Positions 18,300 through 25,689 of a DNA stretch of 64,000 nt are shown piece by piece. Both the position numbers and the translations under genes were made by a program. The stretch's first letter is position 1; each line of letters starts with the position of its first letter. The DNA is from Marivita sp041725935 (GTDB lineage Bacteria; Pseudomonadota; Alphaproteobacteria; Rhodobacterales; Rhodobacteraceae): contig JBGRQD010000003.1 in NCBI GenBank assembly GCA_041725935.1, positions 248,001 through 312,000 on the forward strand. Direction: 5' to 3'. The notes under the pieces were generated by a model. It did not search any database. It was not told the DNA's origin and saw only the letters and a list, made by a program, of their open reading frames with translations.

Positions 18300-19574
18300 T
18301 CAGGCCAGCAGCAGGGTCTCCAACGCCCGTCCCATGACCTTGGCGCTGTCGAGCATGTCGGTGATCCCGATCCATTCATCCGGTTTGTGCGCAAGCTCCA
18401 GCACGCCGGGACCGTAGGCGATGCAGTTTTTCAGCTTGCCGATCCGGTCGATATGTTTCTGGTCGTAGCTGCCGGGCGAGGCGACGTAGGTGGGGTCTTG
18501 TCCCAGCACATCGCGGATGGCGTCATGCACGGTGGTGACGATGGGCGCGGATTTGTCGGTCATTGACGGAATCACGCGGTTGATCTCGCGGATCTCGTAG
18601 TCGAAATTTTCGCGGCGGGATTTGAGGTCTTCGAGCAGGTCGATGACCTCTTGCCGGACCGCCTCGATCGGTTCCTCCATCAGGAAGCGGCGGTCGATGA
18701 CGATGCGGCAGCTGTCGGGCACGCAATGGGCGGGCAGGCCGGTGTAGTCGCTGGCCTGTTCGGGCTGGCCGCCGTGGATCGAGTTGATGTTCATCGTCGA
18801 TTGCCGTGCGCCTTCGGGCACGACCGGCATCTCGGTCCAGCGCGACGCCATCGCCGGGTAAAGCGTTTCCTCGAACGCATGCAGCACAGCGCCCATATGC
18901 CGAACCGCGCAATCGCCGAGGAAAGGCATGGAGCCGTGGGCGATCTCGCCCTTGGTCTCGATCTCGGCCCACCAGCCGCCGCGATGGCCAAGACAGATGC
19001 GATCCTTGTTGAGCGGTTCGGGGATGATCACATGCTGCACGCGCTCTGGCGCGAACCAACCCTGTTCGGCGAGGTAGGCGACACCACCATAGCCGCCGGA
19101 TTCCTCGTCTGCGGTGCCGCTGATTTCGATGGACCCGGCGTAGTCACGATATTCTGCGATAAACGCCTCGGCGGCGATGATCGACGCGGCAAGACCGCCC
19201 TTCATGTCGCAGGCGCCACGACCGTAGATCTTGTCGTCCTCCACCGCACCGCCGAACGGATCGCGCGTCCAGCCGTGGCCGATTTCGACGACATCCGTGT
19301 GTGAATTGAAATGCACGCAGGGGCCGGGGCGGCTGCCTTCATGGCGGGCCACAATGTTCCAGCGCGGATAGCAGTCGCTGTCGCCCGGGGCACCTTCGGC
19401 GCGCACCCAAGTGGTCTCGAAACCCGACCGGGTGAGCCGACTGTCCAGCAGATCGCAGATCGCTGCGTAGTTTTCGCCCGGCGGGTTCAGGGTCGGGATG
19501 CGGATCAACTCCTGCGTCAACGCGATCAGATCATCGCGCGCATCGTCGATCCGTTGAAACAGCCCGTCGCCCAT
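18300..19574 (-). CDS. M20 family deacylase (ArgE/DapE-type)
   Basis: A 424-residue cytoplasmic metallohydrolase of the ArgE/DapE/CPG2 group. Zinc ligands and catalytic residues are visible in HFNSHTDVV, RGACDMKGG and TADEESGGYGG, with a later His in a YDQKHIDRIG segment. These enzymes remove N-acyl groups from amino acids or split peptides. ATG 19574 has GAGG seven bases upstream. It precedes the orphan binding protein on the same strand at 110 bases, which suggests breakdown of an imported acylated amino acid or peptide. Confidence 0.9.
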   Translation of the reverse strand: MGDGLFQRIDDARDDLIALTQELIRIPTLNPPGENYAAICDLLDSRLTRSGFETTWVRAEGAPGDSDCYPRWNIVARHEGSRPGPCVHFNSHTDVVEIGHGWTRDPFGGAVEDDKIYGRGACDMKGGLAASIIAAEAFIAEYRDYAGSIEISGTADEESGGYGGVAYLAEQGWFAPERVQHVIIPEPLNKDRICLGHRGGWWAEIETKGEIAHGSMPFLGDCAVRHMGAVLHAFEETLYPAMASRWTEMPVVPEGARQSTMNINSIHGGQPEQASDYTGLPAHCVPDSCRIVIDRRFLMEEPIEAVRQEVIDLLEDLKSRRENFDYEIREINRVIPSMTDKSAPIVTTVHDAIRDVLGQDPTYVASPGSYDQKHIDRIGKLKNCIAYGPGVLELAHKPDEWIGITDMLDSAKVMGRALETLLLA

Positions 19575-19628
19575 GTGTCACCTCGCTTTCGGGGCCAGTG
19601 TCGCGGTGGTTGGCAAGCTTGGCAAGGC

Positions 19629-20606
19629 TCAGCGCCACTGGATCGGAGGCAGCGTTCCGATGGGGATCGGACCCAGCAGAACGGTCCCTCGGTTCAGCCC
19701 GAGGGTCACGTCCAGTTCATCGCGCGCGCCGTTGAAGGTCGACAGCATCGACAGCAGGTCGATCAACCCGTCGCTGAGCGCAGGTGGAAGAGCGCCGCTG
19801 TCGCGGGCGGCGGCGATGGCCTCGCGCCAGTTTTCGGCGCTGAGAGTGATTTCACCACTGGCGCGCCCTTCATTATCGAGCGTGGCCTCGCCGGTCACTT
19901 TGAAAGTGACCGATCCATAGGTGATTTCAGAGCGGTGCAGGGTGACGTTGGTGATCTGTGCCGGCGCGCCTGTCAACGCGTCGAAGGACAGGGGCTGGTC
20001 AAGGCCGAGGTCCAGTTCCGCCCGAAGCGAGGCGAGCGAATCCGGTCCGATCTGCGGAACGGCCTGCGGCGATGTGGCGGCCATGCTGCCGATGGACAGC
20101 GCAATCCGGTAGGACGATGGCGTGGTTTCGATCCTCTGCAGGGCACCGTTGACATCGGCCATGGCGAGCGCCTGATCCTGACCGGTCAGATTGAGAACCG
20201 TTGCCTCGAGATTGGTGCGGATCAGCATGCCGTCCTCATGAACCACGCTGGCGCGCAGCCCGTCCGATGTGATGTCGATGTCACCCTCTGGCGTTGTCAG
20301 GGTTTGCGCATCGGGCCAGGCAACGATCACGTGACCTTGTTTGTAGCTGAGCCCGAGGATTTGCAGGAACGGGGCCTGCCAGCCAAAACCGCTGTCTGCG
20401 GCGGCAAGTGCGGGCTCGGTGATCGTCAGATCGGTGCGGTTCGGGAAACCCAGCACGGTCAAATCGGCATAGTCCGCCTGCAGACCGGCGGCGCGTTGAC
20501 CCGCGAACCAATCGGCCACGCTGCTGCGCAGGTCATGGGCCGCGTAGAACCACCAGGCGCTATAGGCCAAAATGGCCAAAATGACCGCCACCAGAAGACG
20601 TTTCAC
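19629..20606 (-). CDS. DUF2125 domain-containing protein
   Basis: A 325-residue protein with an N-terminal signal anchor (VILAILAYSAWWFYAA) and a long beta-rich region with a WFAGQRAAGLQADYADLTVLG segment, the recognisable DUF2125 core. It is likely anchored in the inner membrane facing the periplasm. The start is GTG 20606 with a G-rich AGGGGG region upstream. It is divergent from the ChaC gene across 67 bases. No function is known for the family. Confidence 0.88.
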   Translation of the reverse strand: MKRLLVAVILAILAYSAWWFYAAHDLRSSVADWFAGQRAAGLQADYADLTVLGFPNRTDLTITEPALAAADSGFGWQAPFLQILGLSYKQGHVIVAWPDAQTLTTPEGDIDITSDGLRASVVHEDGMLIRTNLEATVLNLTGQDQALAMADVNGALQRIETTPSSYRIALSIGSMAATSPQAVPQIGPDSLASLRAELDLGLDQPLSFDALTGAPAQITNVTLHRSEITYGSVTFKVTGEATLDNEGRASGEITLSAENWREAIAAARDSGALPPALSDGLIDLLSMLSTFNGARDELDVTLGLNRGTVLLGPIPIGTLPPIQWR

Positions 20607-20673
20607 CCGCGCACCCCCTTTTTTCCGCCGCGCCTTTGGTGTTTACCGCGCGCAGAAAGGCAGGACCAGCATC

Positions 20674-21204
20674 ATGACGCTTTGGGTATTCGGATACGGA
20701 TCGCTTTTGTGGAACCCCGGATTCACTCCGATCGAAACCGCACATGCCACGCTGAAAGGCTATTCGCGCAGTTTCTGCATGCGGTCGATCCACCATCGCG
20801 GCACCGAGCAAGATCCCGGTCTTGTGCTGGCGCTGGATGCGCAGCCGGATGCCGCCTGTGACGGGCTGGCGATGCAGATGCACGAGGCCGAGCACGCGGC
20901 CACGATGGACTATCTGCGGGACCGGGAACTTGTGTCATCGGCCTACCTTGAAAAAATCCTGCCGCTGACATTCAGGGACGGACGCGAGGTCATGGCGGTC
21001 ACCTACGTGATCGACCCGGATCACGTGCAATATTGCGGTGCGCTTGATCTTGAAGAGCAGGCGCAGATCATCGCGGCGGCGGTTGGTGGGCGGGGGCCGA
21101 ACAGCGAATACCTGTTCAATACCGCGTCACATCTGTCGGAACTGGGCATTCCGGATGCAGAACTTGACTGGCTGTGCAGTCGCGTGAGGGACTTGATCGC
21201 TTAA
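20674..21204 (+). CDS. ChaC-type gamma-glutamylcyclotransferase
   Basis: A 176-residue cytoplasmic protein beginning MTLWVFGYGSLLWNPGF, the ChaC signature that forms the substrate loop. ChaC enzymes split glutathione to 5-oxoproline and Cys-Gly. A candidate catalytic Glu lies in the SSAYLEK region. An in-frame extension back to 20572 overlaps the divergent DUF2125 gene and is rejected in favour of ATG 20674. It is followed at 72 bases by the stator-like pair, probably a separate unit. Confidence 0.92.
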   Translation: MTLWVFGYGSLLWNPGFTPIETAHATLKGYSRSFCMRSIHHRGTEQDPGLVLALDAQPDAACDGLAMQMHEAEHAATMDYLRDRELVSSAYLEKILPLTFRDGREVMAVTYVIDPDHVQYCGALDLEEQAQIIAAAVGGRGPNSEYLFNTASHLSELGIPDAELDWLCSRVRDLIA

Positions 21205-21276
21205 CGGCTTGGCGATTGGCGGCGAACCGCCTAGGGTGGCGATCGAAGAAAAAGAAACGCGTCAGGAACTGTCCGA

Positions 21277-22464
21277 ATGGATCAGCCGGACATCGAGGCC
21301 GAGCCACAATTTTCCCAGCCTGTGCGACAGGTGCTGATGATGCTCCTTGTTCTGGGGCTCACAGGATTTGGTGGCTTTCTTGCCTTGCCACGGGTCTTGC
21401 CCGTGTTCGAGGCAAACCCCTACCTGAACGGGTTTATCCTTTTCGTCTTCGCCATCGGTGTGGTTGCCTGTTTCTGGCAGGTCTGGCAGTTGATCCAGTC
21501 TGTGCGCTGGATCGAGCATTTCGCGCAGGAGCGCGAGCGCGGATTCCAGAGCAAGGCACCGCTTTTGCTGGCACCCTTGGCGACACTTCTGCGGTCGCGC
21601 AACAAGCGGATGCAGATCAATACGGCATCAACCCGGTCAATCCTTGACTCCGTGGCGACCCGGATCGACGAGGCGCGCGAGATCACGCGCTATATCGTCA
21701 ACTTGCTGATCTTCCTTGGTCTCTTGGGCACGTTCTATGGGCTCGCCACCACGGTGCCCGCGCTTGTCGATACGATCCGCGGGCTTGCGCCCGAAGACGG
21801 CGAAAGCGGGGTCGAGGTGTTCGCGCGTCTGATGGACGGGATGGATCAGCAGCTGTCGGGCATGGGCGTTGCCTTTGCGTCGTCATTGCTGGGGCTTGCC
21901 GGATCGCTGGTGGTTGGATTGCTGGAACTCTTCGCGGGGCATGGCCAGAACCGGTTTTACCGCGAATTGGAAGAATGGCTGAGCACGATCACCAAGCTAG
22001 GCTTTTCCAGCGGGGATGCCGATGGCGGCGACATGGGCACCACCGGGGTTATCCTTGACCAGATGGTCGAGCAGATGGAGGCGATGCAGAATTTGTTCGC
22101 CCGGTCCGAAGAGGGCCGGTCCGAGGTTGAATACCGGCTTGGGCAGTTGAGCGATACGCTGGAGCGCATGACCGAACGGATGGAAGCCACGGCACCCAGT
22201 GCGACCGCTTTCGCCCGCATTGCCGACAGCCAGGACCGGTTGATCGACGTGTTGACCCACAAGACCGAAAATGAAGGGCTCGATGCCGAAAGCCGCATGC
22301 GTCTGCGGTCGATCGACGTGCAGATGTTGCGCATCCTCGAAGAGGTGGCGGCTGGGCGTCAGGAAACCATGGCGGAGCTGCGCACCGACCTGAACGCCAT
22401 TGCCCGTGCGCTGGACCGCATGGCCCGCAACACAGGGCGCAAGACCGACAAAGGCGAGGGCTAG
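21277..22464 (+). CDS. MotA/TolQ/ExbB-like proton channel protein with long cytoplasmic tail
   Basis: A 395-residue inner-membrane protein with four predicted helices at about 18-41, 51-73, 139-163 and 195-220. Helices 3 and 4 (GLLGTFYGLA and LSGMGVAFASSLLGLAGS) carry the MotA/TolQ/ExbB pattern of small residues lining an ion path. After helix 4 comes a ~175-residue cytoplasmic tail rich in Glu, Arg and heptad-like leucines. ATG 21277 has AGGAA eight bases upstream. The next gene starts three bases after its stop and supplies a MotB-like partner. The layout recalls ZorA of Zorya systems, but no ZorC/D/E genes are present. The role is unknown. Confidence 0.88.
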   Translation: MDQPDIEAEPQFSQPVRQVLMMLLVLGLTGFGGFLALPRVLPVFEANPYLNGFILFVFAIGVVACFWQVWQLIQSVRWIEHFAQERERGFQSKAPLLLAPLATLLRSRNKRMQINTASTRSILDSVATRIDEAREITRYIVNLLIFLGLLGTFYGLATTVPALVDTIRGLAPEDGESGVEVFARLMDGMDQQLSGMGVAFASSLLGLAGSLVVGLLELFAGHGQNRFYRELEEWLSTITKLGFSSGDADGGDMGTTGVILDQMVEQMEAMQNLFARSEEGRSEVEYRLGQLSDTLERMTERMEATAPSATAFARIADSQDRLIDVLTHKTENEGLDAESRMRLRSIDVQMLRILEEVAAGRQETMAELRTDLNAIARALDRMARNTGRKTDKGEG

Positions 22465-22467
22465 GTT

Positions 22468-24732
22468 ATGGCCCTGTCTCGGCGCACCGGAACCCGGTTT
22501 CAGGCCTCGATCTGGCCCGGCTTCGTGGATGCGATGACCGGGCTGTTGCTCGTGCTGATGTTTGTGCTGACCATCTTCATGGTGGTGCAGGCGGTGCTGC
22601 GCGACACGATCACTGGGCAGGAAAACGAACTGAACACGCTGTCCTCGGACATCGCCGAACTGGCACGCGCGCTGGGCGTCGAACAGCAACGCACCGCATC
22701 GCTGTCCAACCAGTTGGGCGCCTTGAACGCAACGCTGGATGATACGCAGGCGCGTTTGACCGAGCAGGACGCGATCATCGCGTCGCTGTCGGCCACGCGG
22801 GACCGGCAGGCGGCAGCGCTTGAAGCGGCGGATGCGCGGATCGCATCGTTCGAGGAGCAGGTGGCTGGCCTGTTGTCCGACCGCGATACCGCGCGGGAGC
22901 AGGTGGCCGATCTGACCGAGACGCGGGACCAGTTGCTGTCGGAGCAAGAGACGCTGAACCTCGCACTTGCCTCTGCGCGTGGCGAGATTGACGAACAGGT
23001 TGAGGCGGCGCGCCTGGCGGCTGCCCGACGTGAGGCGCTCGAAGCGCTGGTGGCAGATCTGCGCGCCGAGAATGCGGAAACGACGGAACAGGTTGGAACG
23101 CTTACGGCGCAGGTTGCCGATCTTGAAGCCGCACTGACCGAGGAAGAGGCGGCCAAGCTGGCTGAGGCTGCTGCTGCGGAAGCGTTGCGCGCCCGGTTGG
23201 AAAACGCCGATGCCGAATTGACCGCGATGACCATGGCGCTCGAGGAACAGCGGGCACGGGCTGAGGAAACGCTGACCCTACTGGCCGCGGCGCGCGCGGC
23301 CGAAGACGATCTGAACGCGCGGTTGGCAGCGGCGCTTCTGGACGGGCGCGAGTCGGCTGCCGCGTTGCAGGCGCGGCTTGACGCGGCACTGGCTGACAGC
23401 GAGCAAAGGCTTGCCGCGTTGCAGGCGCAATTGGAGGCAACGGTCGAGCAGGGCGATGAAACCGAAGCCGACCTGAGGGCGCAACTGGCGGAGCAGGCCA
23501 GCCGGATTGCCACGCTGGAACAGGAGATCGCCACGTCGCAGGGCGATCGCACAACGCTGTCTTCGCTTGAGGCGCGGCTGTCCGAGGCCTTGGTACGTGT
23601 GTCAGAGGCAAACGCACTCGAGGCGAGGCTGGAACAGTTGCGGGCCGAGAATGCGGCTTTGACGGCGGACCTGACAGATCAGGAGCAGACCACAGCCGGA
23701 ATGCAGGCGACGCTGGACGCCCTGCGACAGGCGCTGGCCGAGGCACAGGCGGACGCCGCCCAACGGACCGAGAGCGCGCAGACATTGGAGCAAAGCCTTG
23801 CCGCCGCGCTGGCCCAGCAAAGCGCGACCGAGACCACGCTGGCAGAGACCCGCGACCAGTTGGCTGCCGCACTTGCGGCCCAGATCGCTGCAGAAACCGC
23901 GTTGGAGGACCGTCTGTCCGAAACCGAGCAGCGCCAGCTTTTGCTCGAACAGGCGCGGGACCGTCTGGACGCCGAAACCCAGCGCGCGACCGAAGCGCAA
24001 CGGCAGACCGAATTGCTCAACCAGCAGGTCGGTGCCTTGCGCCGCCAGTTGGCGAGTTTGCAAAGCCTTCTGGACGATTCCCAAGCTCGCGATACCGCGG
24101 CGCAGGTCCAGTTGGAAAGTCTTGGCACCGAGCTGAATAGCGCTCTTGCGCGTGTCGCGTCCGAAGAACGTCGGCGGCGGCAGCTTGAAGAGGCGGAGCG
24201 CCAGCGGCTCGAGGAAGAGCGGCAGAGGCTTGAAGCGGAAAAGCTGCGGCTGGCGGGGCAGAACCAGGATTTGGAGCGGTACCGGTCCGAGTTCTTTGGC
24301 CGCCTGCGCGAGGTTCTGGGCGACCGCGAAGGCGTGCGGATCGAAGGGGACCGGTTCGTGTTTTCCTCCGAAGTGCTGTTTCCGCCGGGTGGTGCCGGTT
24401 TGTCCGAGGGCGGACGCGCTCAGATCGCGAATGTGGCCACCATTCTGCGCGATGTCTCACAGGAGATTCCGGAAGGCATCAACTGGATCATCCGGGTGGA
24501 CGGGCACACGGACAACCTGCCGCTTTCAGGGCAGGGGCTCTATGCGGATAACTGGGAATTGTCCCAAGCGCGGGCGCTGTCGGTCGTGCGTTACATGATA
24601 GAAAATCTGGGCATCCCGCCCCGGCGTTTGTCGGCCAACGGGTTCGGGGAATATCAGCCGATCAATACCGAAAGCACGCCAGAGGCGCGGGCGCAGAACC
24701 GACGGATCGAACTGAAACTGACCGAACAGTAA
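22468..24732 (+). CDS. MotB/ZorB-like peptidoglycan-binding protein with giant coiled coil
   Basis: A 754-residue protein with a short cytoplasmic N-terminus, one membrane helix at ~22-45, a continuous Ala/Glu/Leu/Arg/Gln-rich coiled coil from ~50 to ~610, and an OmpA-like domain from ~624 to the end. Asp21 in FVDAMTGLLLVLM aligns with the proton-carrying Asp of MotB. The OmpA domain shows GHTDNLPL (Asp682) and the final QNRRIEL, the peptidoglycan contact motifs. The gene follows its channel partner by three bases with GAGGG upstream, so the two form one complex. Most of the protein should be periplasmic. I infer a force-generating or wall-sensing stator; the real role is unknown. Confidence 0.88.
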   Translation: MALSRRTGTRFQASIWPGFVDAMTGLLLVLMFVLTIFMVVQAVLRDTITGQENELNTLSSDIAELARALGVEQQRTASLSNQLGALNATLDDTQARLTEQDAIIASLSATRDRQAAALEAADARIASFEEQVAGLLSDRDTAREQVADLTETRDQLLSEQETLNLALASARGEIDEQVEAARLAAARREALEALVADLRAENAETTEQVGTLTAQVADLEAALTEEEAAKLAEAAAAEALRARLENADAELTAMTMALEEQRARAEETLTLLAAARAAEDDLNARLAAALLDGRESAAALQARLDAALADSEQRLAALQAQLEATVEQGDETEADLRAQLAEQASRIATLEQEIATSQGDRTTLSSLEARLSEALVRVSEANALEARLEQLRAENAALTADLTDQEQTTAGMQATLDALRQALAEAQADAAQRTESAQTLEQSLAAALAQQSATETTLAETRDQLAAALAAQIAAETALEDRLSETEQRQLLLEQARDRLDAETQRATEAQRQTELLNQQVGALRRQLASLQSLLDDSQARDTAAQVQLESLGTELNSALARVASEERRRRQLEEAERQRLEEERQRLEAEKLRLAGQNQDLERYRSEFFGRLREVLGDREGVRIEGDRFVFSSEVLFPPGGAGLSEGGRAQIANVATILRDVSQEIPEGINWIIRVDGHTDNLPLSGQGLYADNWELSQARALSVVRYMIENLGIPPRRLSANGFGEYQPINTESTPEARAQNRRIELKLTEQ

Positions 24733-24735
24733 GTG

Positions 24736-25689
24736 CTATTCGACTGTCACGTCGGCATGGCGCACGGCAATGATCTCGTTGCCCCGGATCATGCGCACGT
24801 AGCCACGATAGTCGCCCTTGCTCCATCCGGTGTCTGGCGCACGCCGACCGTAAGCACGCATCGCCTGCGCCTGATCCGTATCGATCCGCGCTGTATGCTC
24901 GAACACCGAACCATCGGGACCGGTCAGGGTCATTTCCATCCTGTCATAGCGGTTGCCATGAAAGGCGTGGGCATAAAGCACCATTGAGTCCTGTGGTGAC
25001 AAACTGGTCCGACGGGCCGCGCCGGATTGCACCGCGCTCAGTTCGGGAACCGCATCAGACATGTCAACGGTGAACAGACCGGCATCTGTGTATTTGGGTG
25101 TATCGAGCCAGAGCGTGTCGACCGGTGTGCTGCACGCGTTGTCCTGTTCCGGGGCAAACGGGTCGATGACCTCGGCCCCGCGGGTGATCGTCAGGTGCAG
25201 ATGCGGATAATTGGTCAGGCCGCTCAGTCCAACCTCGCCCAGAAGCTGACCCCTGAGAACGCGCTGGCCGGGGGTGACGCGCACCGATCCGAGCTTCATG
25301 TGGCAATAAACGGACTGATATCCGTTGCCGTGGTCGATCCTGACTGCATTGCCGCATTCCTGGCCGTTAAGATCGGTTCCGGGGACATAGGGCTGATCGG
25401 GCCGCGTGTTGCGGATCGCCTCGACCCGGCCGTCGGCGGCGGCGATCACGCGCACGCCGGTTTCCATCTGGTCAAAGCTGAGCAGCGCAAAATCCGTGCC
25501 GCTGTGCTCGTCCCGTGTCTTGAGCCCGCAGTGGTAATCGGACGCGCCCTCGGTCGGGTCGACGTCGGGATAATCCTCGATCACGCAGGTTTCGCCCAAC
25601 ACGCAATCCAGCGGCATGCTCAAAAAGGAAACGTCCGCCACAGCAGGTGTGGCGGACGCAATGATCAGTGCGATGACGTTGCGGATCAC
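24736..25689 (-). CDS. M23 (LytM) peptidase, secreted
   Basis: A 317-residue periplasmic protein with signal peptide (VIRNVIALIIASATPAVAD) and an LytM domain showing the first zinc motif EHSGTDFA, a YCHMKLG segment and the HLHLTI motif, so the zinc site is intact. It should be a peptidoglycan endopeptidase or an activator of one. Six Cys suggest disulfides. The start is GTG 25689, overlapping the clpA stop by 4 bases (GTGA), so translation is coupled to clpA. It converges on the stator-like protein with three bases between stops. Confidence 0.88.
   Translation of the reverse strand: MIRNVIALIIASATPAVADVSFLSMPLDCVLGETCVIEDYPDVDPTEGASDYHCGLKTRDEHSGTDFALLSFDQMETGVRVIAAADGRVEAIRNTRPDQPYVPGTDLNGQECGNAVRIDHGNGYQSVYCHMKLGSVRVTPGQRVLRGQLLGEVGLSGLTNYPHLHLTITRGAEVIDPFAPEQDNACSTPVDTLWLDTPKYTDAGLFTVDMSDAVPELSAVQSGAARRTSLSPQDSMVLYAHAFHGNRYDRMEMTLTGPDGSVFEHTARIDTDQAQAMRAYGRRAPDTGWSKGDYRGYVRMIRGNEIIAVRHADVTVE

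Noticed and set aside
19311..20861. A 516-codon + strand frame across the M20 and DUF2125 genes
   Set aside because: It runs antisense through two well-supported genes and has a low-complexity Arg/Gly/Gln composition.
21277..24732. Complete Zorya anti-phage system
   Set aside because: The channel and OmpA-type proteins resemble ZorA/ZorB in layout, but no ZorC, ZorD or ZorE genes and no mobile-element context are present.
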